36,082 nucleotides of DNA from Acholeplasmataceae bacterium (lineage in GTDB: Bacteria; Bacillota_I; Bacilli_A; Acholeplasmatales; Acholeplasmataceae). Below are positions 1 through 11,758 of this stretch, piece by piece. The position numbers and the translations under genes were made by a program. The notes beneath the pieces are model-generated. The model did not search any database and was not told the DNA's origin. It was given only the letters and a program-made list of their open reading frames with translations. The stretch lies in NCBI GenBank assembly GCA_018399615.1, contig JAGYNT010000006.1, positions 1 to 36,082 of the forward strand, written 5' to 3'. Each line of letters starts with the position of its first letter. Within the stretch, counting starts at the first letter, position 1.

Positions 1-423
1 CAGGTCGAAGACCTTCTTTTTCATGCGGTTGAACATGACTTGCTCGATCAGGGATTCCTTTCGGATTTTCGCGGCGGTGGCATATCCCTGCACGTTGCTT
101 TCGCGGATCTCGCTCAACGTCATTTCCTTCATGAGCGACTCGTAGAGATCCTGCAAGCTGAAAAAACCGAGACGGTCCTTTTTGAAGCGATCGACACCAT
201 CGCCGTAAATCCCCGAATTATCGATCTTTTTCCAGATATCAATCATCCGATCATAGCTCAACCGAGCCATTACCATGAGCGTATTGATCGCTCCGATCGA
301 TGTCCCCGACACGTGATGGATTTCCTTGAGCACGTTCTTTTCCTCAAGCGCCCGCAGAATACCGATCTGATAACTGCCGCGTGCGCCACCACCGCCGAGT
401 GCCAACCCGATTCTGGTTTTCAT
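1..423 (-). CDS. Patatin-like phospholipase, N-terminal part (truncated by window edge)
   Basis: Reverse-strand translation from ATG at 423: MKTRIGLALGGGGARGSYQIGILRALEEKNVLKEIHHVSGTSIGAINTLM..., with the GGGGxRG oxyanion motif and the GTSIG nucleophile elbow (GxSxG) of patatins; open to the left edge. Confidence 0.88.
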   Translation of the reverse strand, partial: MKTRIGLALGGGGARGSYQIGILRALEEKNVLKEIHHVSGTSIGAINTLMVMARLSYDRMIDIWKKIDNSGIYGDGVDRFKKDRLGFFSLQDLYESLMKEMTLSEIRESNVQGYATAAKIRKESLIEQVMFNRMKKKVFDL

Positions 424-427
424 CCGA

Positions 428-871
428 TCACCTGTGTTTCAAGATTTTCTTCATCCTCTGTTCCTGATCCTTCTCTTTCAAGGCTTCACGCTTGTCGTGG
501 GTCTTCTTACCCTTGGCAAGACCGATCTCGACCTTGGCGAGCCCGTCCTTGAGATAAACCTTCAAGGGGATGATCGTATAGCCCTGCTCGCGTGTCCGGC
601 TGAACAGCTTCGTGATCTCGTTTTTATGCAAGAGCAGTTTTCGCGTTCTTTTTTCATCGTGATTGAATTGATTGCTGAAGGCGTACTTCGAAATGTGCAT
701 GTTGGAAACATAGGCTTCCCCAGCCCGAAACGTCACGAAAGCGTCGCTTAAGTTGACCTTGCCCAAACGAATGGACTTGATCTCACTTCCGACGAGCTTG
801 ATTCCCGCTTCATACGTATCCTCGATGAAATAATCGTGGTAGACCTTCTTGTTTTGCGTCATGATCTTCAT
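428..871 (-). CDS. smpB: SsrA-binding protein SmpB
   Basis: 147 aa [43 protein letters not shown]...[24 protein letters not shown], classic SmpB; adjacent to rnr as commonly seen. Confidence 0.97.
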   Translation of the reverse strand: MKIMTQNKKVYHDYFIEDTYEAGIKLVGSEIKSIRLGKVNLSDAFVTFRAGEAYVSNMHISKYAFSNQFNHDEKRTRKLLLHKNEITKLFSRTREQGYTIIPLKVYLKDGLAKVEIGLAKGKKTHDKREALKEKDQEQRMKKILKHR

Positions 872-874
872 AGA

Positions 875-2894
875 CTATGTCCTTGTCTTCTTTTTTTTCC
901 CTTTGTTCTTGGAAATGATGATGAAGTCCATTTTTCTTGTCATCATGTCGACGCTGACGAGTTCGACTTTGACACGGTCACCCAGACGATAGGACGTCCC
1001 CCGGTGAGCGACATAGGCCAGACGGGCTTCGTCATAACGGAAATAACCTTTCAGATTGCGAAGTGGAACGAAACCTTCGATACCGTTCTCGAGTCGAACG
1101 AACATGCCGGTCGTCATCATCTGCGTAATGGTCGCCATGAAACGGTCGTTGACCCGGTCCTTCATGTACTCGCAACTCTTGAGTTTGGCGACGTCGCGTT
1201 CCATCTGGACCGCTTTCCGTTCCTGATCGGACGTGTGTTTCGCGACCTCGCCCAGAAGGTGCGCATAACGAGACATGTCCTTGGCATAATGCGTTGATTC
1301 GTTCAGGACGAACGTATGGATCAACCGGTGAATCATCAGGTCGGGATATCGCCTGATCGGCGACGTGAAATGCGTATAGTGGCGTGCTCCGAGCCCATAG
1401 TGGATATCGAGCTTGTCGCTGTATTTCGCCTTCTGCATGGACCGTAGCAACAGCATGTGAACGATCGGGCCATAAGGCGTCATCGCCGACTGCTTCGTCA
1501 GTTTCTGCAATTCCTTCGGCGACCCCAGTCGCTTTTTCGGCACGGTGAATCCGAGTTTCTGTATGGTCAGCAAGGCTTGTTTGATCTTATCGAGATCCGG
1601 TTTCTCATGTATGCGGTAAAGAGCCGGAAGATCGGCATGGTGCAAGTGAAAAGCGACCGTCTCGTTGGCGATCAGCATAAACGATTCGATCAGTTCTTCC
1701 GCGTCGCCGGTCGTCCGTTCATAAACATCCTTGACTCGACCGTCGTCATCCACGAGAAATCCGATCTCACTGCTTTCGAATTCGATTTCGCCACGCTTGC
1801 GCCTGACCATCTTCAGGATGTTCGAGAGTTCATTCATGTGCACGAGTACGTCTCGACCGCTGGTTCGAGAAAGTGTCAAAGTCCCATTCCTCGAAAACAC
1901 TCATTGACTTCCTTGTAATTCAAGTCGGACCTTGCTTTCGATGAGCGTCCGAGTCGATCGCATGCGAGATGACTTTACCCGCCTGGTCGATGACCATTCG
2001 ACAGGAAAGCGTGGCCTTCGCTTCATGCGGATTGAGCGAACACAGGTTGTTCGAAAGGATAATGGGGCAGCATGAATGACCCGATCGGCAAGATAGACGC
2101 TCGTCGCTGTCGCTCTTTCATAGGCGGCTTCATCGAGCCGTGTGTTCGGACGAACGTAATGACTTGACATCGGCAATGTGAACGCCGAGGTGGTAGTTTC
2201 CATCCTTGATTTCGAGACTCGATCTGGCTCATCCAGATCCTTCGCATCCGCACCATCGATGGTAACGATGAGTTTGTCTCTCAGATCGAGTCTTTCGATT
2301 TTCCGGTCGGCATCGATCGCTTTGAGTTCCAAGAGCACCTCTTCGGAAAACCGTTTGGGCCAATCGTAACTGCTGCGATCTTAATCGCGTTCGATATCGG
2401 ATCATGGACGTGACCGATGATCTCTTTCAGTTGACCGTTTGAATCTTCGACGCTTCGATTGAAAGTACGTCCAGATGGACGACCTTCGGCAAGCCGTTCG
2501 GAACGACGTGATCGCAACCGGCCGATCCCACATACATTGTCCGGCTCCAGATACAAGCCTTTTTCCCACTCTTGACCGTCGCGATGACGACCTTGAGCGC
2601 CCGTTCGATGATCTGAACGACTTTGGGCTGCGATCCATCCTTGACCAGCACGATATCGTCGTGCATCGCGTCTTTGAGATCGTCGCCTTCGATGTAGACG
2701 TCATCTTCTTCCTGTCGTAAAAAGCCGAACGACCGCTTATGGTCGAGCCGTCCGATCAGAATATCCGCCTGAAGGTGGTAATAGGGTTCATCGTAGACGA
2801 GGTAAGAAGCGTTTTCCAAGTCATAGGCCTGGAGTTCGTCACGATGAATGCGTTGCGTTTTGTCCGTGTAGAACTTGATATAGGGTGTGTTCAT
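875..2894 (-). CDS. rnr: Ribonuclease R (RNB family exoribonuclease), disrupted by several frameshifts at about 1900-2560
   Basis: Fragments 2427..2954, 2281..2556, 1901..2338 and 875..1900 read in order: GRLDHKRSFGFLRQEEDDVYIEGDDL (N-terminal OB/CSD), TIDGADAKDLDE (RNB active site), HYTHFTSPIRRYPDLMIHRLIH, C-terminal S1 (GMFVRLENGIEGFVPL). Probable start ATG at 2894 after AAAGGAT. Confidence 0.93.
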
Positions 2895-2966
2895 ATAATC
2901 CTTTCCAAATACGTGTTTCATACATATCATATCACAAAAAGCAAGACGTTTCACACAAAAACAAAA

Positions 2967-2992
2967 GGCTAGTCACGTATGCGTCACTAGCC
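2967..2992 (-). terminator. Rho-independent terminator downstream of eno
   Basis: ggctagt-c-acg-tatg-cgt-c-actagcc stem-loop followed on the minus strand by TTTTGTTTTT. Confidence 0.85.
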
Positions 2993-3011
2993 CTGGATTT
3001 CATGATGACAC

Positions 3012-4343
<1,332 letters not shown>

Positions 4344-4407
4344 TTATGACCATAATCATTATACACAATTTTATCCGTTATTTAAAGTCATAATCCTTCT
4401 AAAACGC

Positions 4408-4707
4408 TTACTTCGCGAAACGATACGCCAATACGACGTTCAAAACGAAGAGCAAGACGTCCAAAAGGTTGTTCACTTGAAAATATCCGCTTTGAAGCGG
4501 CCACAAGAAACCGAAGTGTCGCTTCGGGTCCAATGCGAACCCGATGTTCTCGATATTGATCAGATCCGCCATATACAATATTCCGAGGTAATATGTCGAA
4601 AACATCAGATAGAACGCGAATAACCAGAACAAGACGGACAAGATCGGGTAAAGGTCGTGTTTTTCCCGATAACTGTTTCTTATTCGATCTGCCAGATAGC
4701 GCGCCAA
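4408..4707 (-). CDS. Hypothetical small membrane protein
   Basis: 99 aa ORF with hydrophobic segments (YPILSVLFWLFAFYLMFSTYYLGILYMADLI...LLDVLLFVLNVVLAYRFAK); no family recognised. Confidence 0.55.
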   Translation of the reverse strand: MARYLADRIRNSYREKHDLYPILSVLFWLFAFYLMFSTYYLGILYMADLINIENIGFALDPKRHFGFLWPLQSGYFQVNNLLDVLLFVLNVVLAYRFAK

Positions 4708-5041
4708 CAGGATGAATACTTATCCAGTATAATTGAAAATCATGTAGAGTATAGGTGGTGACCAACGTGAACGCACTCGATCAGAAGGCCACTGAAAAAG
4801 ATGTGATGAATCCCAATTTCAGTACGGTGAAGAGTTCGTTTCGATCCAAAGGTTGTTGGTTTCTGTCGTTTATAATCCATAAATTCTCGCCTGCAAACAT
4901 CAGGCATGTACGAATCCATTATAACACGTATGGATTTCCCTATTGAAACAACACTCTTCTGAATTCAAGGTCACGTCAAGACAAAACCTCTCTCATGACA
5001 ACAGTCACAAGAGGGCTGATGAAATAATCCGTGCGTGGTCT

Positions 5042-8020
5042 TTATTCGGTTACCGGTAACAAAAGGACGGAATCGATGACGCGGGTCACGCCGTTATCCG
5101 CTTCGATGTCTGTCAGACGACCTTGGCATCGTTGATGAAGACATCACCGTCGATTACGTCGACCGAAAGCATTTCACCTGCCAGAGTCTCGACTCGAACG
5201 GTGCGGAAGAGATGACATCCGCGGCTAGGACTTCTCCCGGTATGACGATAGCGAGAATGTCTGAGAGAAAGTCCTTCTCGAGTGCCAGAAGCCTCTGCCG
5301 TCATGTCGAGTTCACTAAGAAGGGGCCACAAAGGCATCATCGTTCGGTGCGAAACGGTAAAGGGTCCTTCCCCACGCAAGGCGGCATCGAGTTCGGTTTC
5401 CACGAGGGCGGCGACCAACGTCTCGAAATCACCGGCGGAAATGGCCGTATCGACGAGATCAAGCGGTTCTTCTTCCGGCAACAGCAGCACGGAGTCGATG
5501 ACGTGGATCACGCCGTTACTCGTTCTTGATGTCGGTCAGGACGACCTTGGCATCGTTGATGAAGACATCACCGTCGATTACGTCGACCGGTAGAGTTATT
5601 TCACCTGCCAGAGTCTCGACTCGAACGGTGCGGAAGAGATGACATCCGCGGCTAGACTTCTGCAGGCGACGGTGATAAAGGAGAATGTCTGAGAGGCCTT
5701 CGAGTGCCAGAAGTTCTTCTGCCGTCATGTCGAGTTCACCAAGAAGGGCCACAAAGGCATCATCGTTCGGTGCGAATACGGTAAAGGGTCCTTCCCCACG
5801 CAAGGCGGCATCGAGTTCGGTTTCCACGAGGGCGGCGACCAACGTCTCGAAATCACCGGCGGAAATGGCCGTATCGACGAGCATCGCGGTTCTTCTTCCG
5901 GCAACAGCAGCACGGGAATCGATGACGCATCACGCCGCGTTACTCGTTTCGATGTCGGTCAGGACGACTTTGGCATCTGTTGATGAAGACATCACCGTCC
6001 GATTACGTCGACCGAAAGCATGCAAATTCCGCCAGAGTCTCGACTCGAACGGTGCGGAAGAGATGACATCCGCGGCTAGACTTCTCCCGGTATGACGTGA
6101 TAAAGGAGAATGTCTGAGAGTCCTTCGAGTGCCAGAAGTTCTTCTGCCGTCATGTCGAGTTCACCAAGAAGGGCCACAAAGGCATCATCGTTCGGTGCGA
6201 ATACGGTAAAGGGTCCTTCCCCACGCAAGGCGGCATCGAGTTCGGTTTCCACGAGGGCGGCGACCAACGTCTCGAAATCACCGGCGGCGATGGCCGTATC
6301 GACGAGATCAAGCGGTTCTTCTTCCGGCAACAGCAGCACGGGAGTCGATGACGCATCACGCCGTTATCCGGGTTCGATGTCGGTCAGACGATCTGGCATC
6401 GTTGATGAAGACATCACCGTCGATTACGTCGACCGAAAGCATTTCACCCGCCAGAGTCTCGACCGAACGGTGCGGAAGAGATGACATCCGCGGCTAGACT
6501 TCTCCTGGGTATGACGATAGCGCGGAGACGTCTGAGAGGCTCTGAGTGCCAGTTCTTCTGCCGTCATGTCGAGTTCACCAAGAAGGGCCAAGGCACGCAT
6601 CAATCGTTCGGTGCGAATACGGTAAAGGGTCCTTCCCCACGCAAGGCGGCATCGAGTTCGGTTTCCACGAGGGCGGCGACCAACGTCTCGAAATCACCGG
6701 CGGAAATGGCCGTATCGACGAGATCAAGCGGTTCTTCTTCCGGCAACAGCAGCACGGAGTCGATGACGTGGATCACGCCGTTACTCGTTTCGATGTCGGT
6801 CAGGACGACCTTGGCATCGTTGATGAAGACATCACCGTCGATTACGTCGACCGAAAGCATTTCACCCGCCAGAGTCTCGACCTCCTCGAACGGTGCGGAA
6901 GAGATGACATCTGCGGCTAGGACTTCTCCCGGTATGACGATAAAGGGAGAATGTCTGAGAGTCCTTCGAGTGCCAGAAGTTCTTCTGCCGCTGCGTCGAG
7001 TTCACCAAGAAGGGCCACAAAGGCATCATCGTTCGGTGCGAATACGGTAAAGGGTCCTTCCCCACGCAAGGCAGAATCGAGTTCGGTTTCCACGAGGGCG
7101 GCGACCAACGTCTCGAAATCACCGGCGGCGATGGCCGTATCGACGAGATCAAGCGGTTCTTCTTCCGGCAACAGCAGCACGGAGTCGATGACGTGGATCA
7201 CGCCGTTATCCGCTTCGATGTCTGTCAGGACGACCTTGGCATCGTTGATGAAGACATCACCGTCGATTACGTCGACCGAAAGCATTTCACCCGCCAGAGT
7301 CTCGACCTCGAACGGTGCGGAAGAGATGACATCCGCGGCTAGACTTCTCCGGTATGACGTGATAAAGGAGAATGTCTGAGAAGGCCTTCGAGTGCCAGAA
7401 GTTCTTCTTCTGCCGTCATGTCGAGTCTACCAAGAAGGGCCATAAAGGCATCATCATCGCTCGGTGCGAATACGGTAAAGGGTCCTTCACCACGCAAGGC
7501 AGAATCGAGTTCGGTTTCCACGAGAGCGGCGACCAACGTCTCGAAATCACCGGCGGCGATGGCCGTATCGACGCATCAAGCGGTTCTTCTTCCGGGCAAC
7601 AGCAGCACGGAGTCGATGACGCATCACGCCGTTACTCGTTTCGATGTCGGTCAGACGACCTGGCATCGTTGATGAAGACATCACCGTCGATTACGCTGCC
7701 GACCGAAAGTATTTCACCCGCCAGAGTCTCGATCTCGAACGGAGCGGGAAGAGATGATGTGTCCGCGGCTAAGACTTCTCCTGTATGACGTGATAAAGAA
7801 GAATGCTCCGAGAGGGCCTCTCAGTGCCAGAGTTCTTCTCAAGTACAAGTCAAAGTCTTACTAAGAAGGGCCACAAAGGCATCATCGTTCGGTGCGAAAA
7901 CGGTAAAGGGTCCTTCCCCACGCAAGGCGGCATCGAGTTCGGTTTCCACGAGGGCGGCGACCAACGTCTCGAAATCACCGGCGGCGATGGCCGTATCGAC
8001 GAGATCTTCGATTTCGGGGT
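5042..8020 (-). repeat. Tandem DNA repeat, about 425-bp unit, about 7 copies (FAS1-domain repeats)
   Basis: Long blocks such as 'cgtctcgaaatcaccggcgg(c/a)' and 'ggtaaagggtccttccccacgcaaggc' recur nearly verbatim at 416-429 bp spacing. Confidence 0.93.
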
Positions 8021-8102
8021 CATCCGATTCGATCGGATCGGTACAAGCAACAAGCGTAACTACCAAAGCGAGTAATGTAAACAAAAGAAATGTTTTTTTC
8101 AT
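5042..8102 (-). CDS. Secreted lipoprotein with about 7 tandem near-identical FAS1 (fasciclin) domains; reading frame broken by many indels
   Basis: N-terminus [23 protein letters not shown] (lipobox LVAC) preceded by AGGAGG; repeated [71 protein letters not shown]...[18 protein letters not shown], carrying the FAS1 H1 (FTVFAPxDxAF) and H2 (GVIHVIDxVLLP) motifs. 'gtatcgacga/c' recurs at about 5450, 5872, 6296, 6712, 7138, 7567 and 7990. C-terminus ends ...[10 protein letters not shown] at 5042. Confidence 0.9.
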
Positions 8103-8203
8103 GGTCAAACCTCCTATTTTGTTAGTCTCATTCTATTGAATATTTGTTTCGATTTCAAATCATTTGCAATTCAAACGAAATGTCAAAATTTTCACATAAT
8201 CAA

Positions 8204-8232
8204 AGAGCGTACCCGTCGTTCGGGTACGCTCT
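8204..8232 (-). terminator. Terminator downstream of the aldehyde dehydrogenase gene
   Basis: Perfect 12-bp stem AGAGCGTACCCG-tcgtt-CGGGTACGCTCT. Confidence 0.8.
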
Positions 8233-8235
8233 GTT

Positions 8236-9606
8236 TCATTTGAGTATTTTTCGTATCATGCGTTCCTTGTTCTTGCCATAGGGCGGATAGGCAATGGGCG
8301 GATCGATGAACACGCGTTTCCTGACGTAGCTCTTCATATGTGAGAATGTCTTGAAACTGTGGTAGCCGTGATACGTTCCGATTCCGCTCATCCCGACTCC
8401 GCCAAACGGCAGATTCGGGTTGCTGACGTGCATGAGAGCGTCATTGATCGCCCCACCACCGAAAGACAGACGATTGAAGCATGCGTCCGTGACCGATTTG
8501 TCGTTGGAAAAGACGTAGAGGGCGAGTGGTTTTTCTTTTGTCTTCAAAAGTTCGATCACGTCGGAAATCTTTGTAAACGTCATGATCGGTAAAATCGGTC
8601 CGAATATCTCCTCTTTCATGACGTCGTCTTCCCAAACTACGTTTGTCATGATCGTCGGACTGATTCGTCTCGTTTTGGGATCGCAGACATTTCCGTAGTC
8701 GACCTTATCCGAATCGATCAGTTTCCGCAGGCGATCGAAATGTCGGTCATTGACGATATGTGCGAGATCTTCCTCGTTTTTGTAAAAGGCTTCGATCGCT
8801 TTCTTCAGTTCTTCGATCAACGGTTTTTCAACCGATTCGTGCACGTAAACGTAATCCGGTGCGATACAGGTCTGACCGGCATTGATGAATTTCGCGAAAA
8901 CGATACGCCTCGCGGTGACCCTGAGATTCGCCGACGAGTCGACGATCGTCGGACTCTTCCCACCGAGTTCGAGTGTCACTGGGGTCAAGTGCTCGCTCGC
9001 CTTGCGGTAAATGATCTGTCCGACGCGCGTGCTTCCGGTAAAGAAGATGTAGTCGAAGGGCTCATCCAATAACGACGACGTCACTTCCTGATCACCCGTA
9101 ACGACGTGAACATAGGATTCCGGAAACGTTTCGTTGATCATCTGTTTGAGCACGCGTTCCGTTTCAACCGTGAACTCGCTCGGTTTGATGATTGCCGTAT
9201 TGCCTGCGGCTATCGCACCGATCAACGGTTCGATCACGAGTTGAAAAGGGTAATTGTAAGGTCCGATGACAAGCGTGTTCCCGTAGGGTTCGGGTTGAAT
9301 GTATGACGCGGTAACGAGTTGATAGAAGGGTGTTCTGACACGTTTGGTCTTCATCCATTTTTTCAGTTTTTTCTCGGCGATCGAAAGAGATTTCAAAACG
9401 AATCCCACTTCCGTCGTATAAGCTTCAAACGATGATTTGTGAAGATCCGCGTACAACGCCCGTTCGATTTCATCCTGATATTCGATGATCGCCTCGCGCA
9501 GTTTGGCGAGCTGTTTTCGTCTGAATTCATAGGATTTCGTCTGATCGGTTCCAAAAAACGTTTTTTGTGCTTCGAATATTCGATTCACATCGACCATTCC
9601 TTTCAT
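8236..9606 (-). CDS. Aldehyde dehydrogenase family protein
   Basis: 456 aa: VIGPYNYPFQLVIEPLIGAIAAGNTAIIKPSE...FFTGSTRVGQIIYRKAS...VTLELGGKSPTIVD...KFINAGQTCIAPDYVYV...EEIFGPILPI; short class-3-like ALDH. Confidence 0.96.
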   Translation of the reverse strand: MKGMVDVNRIFEAQKTFFGTDQTKSYEFRRKQLAKLREAIIEYQDEIERALYADLHKSSFEAYTTEVGFVLKSLSIAEKKLKKWMKTKRVRTPFYQLVTASYIQPEPYGNTLVIGPYNYPFQLVIEPLIGAIAAGNTAIIKPSEFTVETERVLKQMINETFPESYVHVVTGDQEVTSSLLDEPFDYIFFTGSTRVGQIIYRKASEHLTPVTLELGGKSPTIVDSSANLRVTARRIVFAKFINAGQTCIAPDYVYVHESVEKPLIEELKKAIEAFYKNEEDLAHIVNDRHFDRLRKLIDSDKVDYGNVCDPKTRRISPTIMTNVVWEDDVMKEEIFGPILPIMTFTKISDVIELLKTKEKPLALYVFSNDKSVTDACFNRLSFGGGAINDALMHVSNPNLPFGGVGMSGIGTYHGYHSFKTFSHMKSYVRKRVFIDPPIAYPPYGKNKERMIRKILK

Positions 9607-9662
9607 GACTTGTTACTCACATTATAACACTTCTGTCATCAAGACAGTTTCAGAATACAAAA

Positions 9663-9683
9663 AAGGCTCTGGTCAGGAGCCTT
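9663..9683 (-). terminator. Terminator downstream of the DegV gene
   Basis: aaggctc-tggtcag-gagcctt followed by a T-run on the minus strand. Confidence 0.8.
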
Positions 9684-9693
9684 GTCATGCGCT

Positions 9694-10566
9694 TTATCTT
9701 TTCTTCCCTTTGAAGAAAACGGCAATCGTACCGGGACCGGAATGCGCACCGATAATCGGCCCGATCGGATTATAGATGATTTCTTTCACACCGGTTTGTT
9801 CTTTGATCATGTCACCGACCTGCTGTGCCTCTTCGAGACAATCCCCGTGGGAAATGATCATCGTCTGATCTTCCGGTCTTTCGATGCACTCGGTGATGAG
9901 TTCGACCATTTTGGCCAGTGATGATTTGCGTCCTCTCACTTTGATCAGCGGGACGAGCTTGCCTTCGTCACTCACGTGCAGAATCGGTTTGACTTTGAGG
10001 AGCGTGCCGGCAAAGGCGGCGGTACTGCTCAATCTGCCGCCGCGTTTGAGTGTGCCGAGCTCGGCGACCGTAAACAGATGACAGATCTTGAGTTTCGTTT
10101 CTTCGACGAATCGGGCGACCTCTTCGATCGAAAGACCCTTCCGGCTTTCTTCGTATGCCTTCCAGACAAGAAGTCCCTGTCCGGCGGATGCCGAGAGTGA
10201 ATCGACCGTGAGAAGTTTTTGATCCGGATATTTGTCCTTCAGTTCACGCGCCGCGATCTGAGCCGATTGAAACGTCCCACTGAGCGCCGATGAGAATCCG
10301 ATATAAAGAATGTCGTGGCCTTCTTTGAGAATCGGTTCGAAGAAATCCAAAAACTGTCCGACATTGATCAATGACGTGACCGCTACTTTCTTTTCTCTGA
10401 GCGACTGATAGAACCCTTTGATCTCGAGTTCACGTTCATCGGGATGGTGAAAATAGGTTTTACCTTCCATCTCAAGCGAGAGGGGGATGACCTTCAGATC
10501 CATGGATTCCACTTGTTGAGCGGATAGATCCGAACATGAATCGGTCGCGATAATCATGCGCTTCAT
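9694..10566 (-). CDS. DegV family (fatty-acid-binding) protein
   Basis: MIIATDSCSDLSAQQVESMDLKVIPLSLEMEGKTY...TSLINVGQFLDFFEPILKEGHDILYIGFSSALSGTFQSAQ...GPIIGAHSGPGTIAVFF, typical DegV. Confidence 0.96.
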   Translation of the reverse strand: MKRMIIATDSCSDLSAQQVESMDLKVIPLSLEMEGKTYFHHPDERELEIKGFYQSLREKKVAVTSLINVGQFLDFFEPILKEGHDILYIGFSSALSGTFQSAQIAARELKDKYPDQKLLTVDSLSASAGQGLLVWKAYEESRKGLSIEEVARFVEETKLKICHLFTVAELGTLKRGGRLSSTAAFAGTLLKVKPILHVSDEGKLVPLIKVRGRKSSLAKMVELITECIERPEDQTMIISHGDCLEEAQQVGDMIKEQTGVKEIIYNPIGPIIGAHSGPGTIAVFFKGKKR

Positions 10567-10682
10567 TTCACTTCCTCCTTCATTGCCTGTGGCAACTTCT
10601 TATGACGATTATATCACGTATTCCATGTTCGTAAACGTATGAGACGTAAAAATGCGGTCAAAAGAATACGAAAAGCGACGAA

Positions 10683-11246
10683 TCAGGAAGACAGAGGAGT
10701 GTGTTTGCCCTTTAGGGGTTTTTGTTCATAGAACGCGGCCTTTTCTCGTTTGAATACGGCTTGAAGCGGTTCATAAAGCCAAAAGGTTGTCAGAAAGCCG
10801 CTGACACCCATGACGATTTCAAAGGGCAGATCCGTCAAAAGATAGGCTTGGAACGGAGCATCCGTCAAAAAGATCGCGAACGGAATGAAAACCCACCCGT
10901 AGACGAACCCGAAAAAGAACGCGTAAATGGAAAGAGAAAGCGTGCCGTGCATGCGTCTGAAGATTGTCTGGAGGGTGACGGGAATGATCATCCAGGCGAT
11001 CAGCATGGCCGGGAAGAACACCGGAAGAGTCGGCCCCATCGGAGAAAAAAGGTTGACGGCGATGACGTGAACCAGGATGATCAATGCCGTCTTTTTGAAA
11101 CCGAGCATACGCGTATAGAGAATCACGAGCATGACGGTGAATTGAATGTTCGGTAAAAAAGCGAGCGCGAGTTGTTGCACGAAAAGAACGGATGCGCAGA
11201 TCGAAACCAGGACGACATCCTTGATCGTACGATGGACATGGTTCAT
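10683..11246 (-). CDS. ECF-type transporter S-component-like membrane protein, putatively for cobalamin
   Basis: 187 aa with about 6 hydrophobic segments and a short N-terminus (IKDVVLVSICASVLFVQQLALAFLPNIQFTVMLVILYTRMLG...). It is the last gene of the riboswitch-led run with the DUF4430 genes. The substrate is inferred from context. Confidence 0.7.
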   Translation of the reverse strand: MNHVHRTIKDVVLVSICASVLFVQQLALAFLPNIQFTVMLVILYTRMLGFKKTALIILVHVIAVNLFSPMGPTLPVFFPAMLIAWMIIPVTLQTIFRRMHGTLSLSIYAFFFGFVYGWVFIPFAIFLTDAPFQAYLLTDLPFEIVMGVSGFLTTFWLYEPLQAVFKREKAAFYEQKPLKGKHTPLSS

Positions 11247-11734
11247 GAGGCTCCCTCCCTCGCTTCGCGGACGGTGATGCGTACGCCCACATAATCTTCA
11301 TAGGGCACATTGGATATGCCCTCCGTGGCGAAGTCGTATGTTTCGCCATCGAAAAGCTCGATGGCGAGAAACGTGTGACGCCAATCCGTCATCAATGCGA
11401 AATCATCGCCTTCGAGACCGAGCAAGACGTGACCCTGATAAGCGATACCGTGAAACGTATAGCCGTGAAACGTATAGGAACAGGTCGGATCCGGTTGGTA
11501 CGTACGCGTCGCACACGTGAGATCGAAGTGTCTGTCAAGCACATCGAAAAAGGTATCGCCCTTTTTATAGACGAGGTCGCCCGTGTAGAGCAACGTATCG
11601 TCCGAATCCAGGATCTCAAGGTCGATTTCACCATCCCTTTCGGCCTGGTTGTCGACCATGAAAACCGTAATGAACAGATAGGACAGGACGAGCACGACGA
11701 CTGTGATCAGGATTTTGATGGCCGTTTTTTTCAT
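11243..11734 (-). CDS. DUF4430 (transcobalamin-like beta domain) protein with N-terminal membrane anchor
   Basis: 163 aa: MKKTAIKILITVVVLVLSYLFITVF...LYTGDLVYKKGDTFFDVLDRHFDLTCA...YTFHGIAYQGHVLLGLEGDDFALMTDWRHTFLAIELFDGETYDFATEGISNVPYEDYVGVRITV; resembles the DUF4430 fold and overlaps the S-component gene by 4 nt. Confidence 0.7.
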   Translation of the reverse strand: MKKTAIKILITVVVLVLSYLFITVFMVDNQAERDGEIDLEILDSDDTLLYTGDLVYKKGDTFFDVLDRHFDLTCATRTYQPDPTCSYTFHGYTFHGIAYQGHVLLGLEGDDFALMTDWRHTFLAIELFDGETYDFATEGISNVPYEDYVGVRITVREAREGAS

Positions 11735-11758
11735 GGTTTCGTTTCCCTTGAACGTTTT

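Noticed and set aside
875-2894. Programmed ribosomal frameshifting in rnr, livFG or the transposase
   Set aside because: Frame changes are numerous, irregular and present in many unrelated genes; indel error or decay is far simpler.
4755-4946. 63-aa plus-strand ORF between the small membrane gene and the FAS1 gene
   Set aside because: No recognisable domain and no convincing supporting signal; coding status cannot be supported.
5212-7788. Plus-strand ORFs across the FAS1 repeats (e.g. 6481..7050)
   Set aside because: Antisense shadows of the repeated FAS1 coding sequence; low-complexity Ser/Arg-rich translations without signals.
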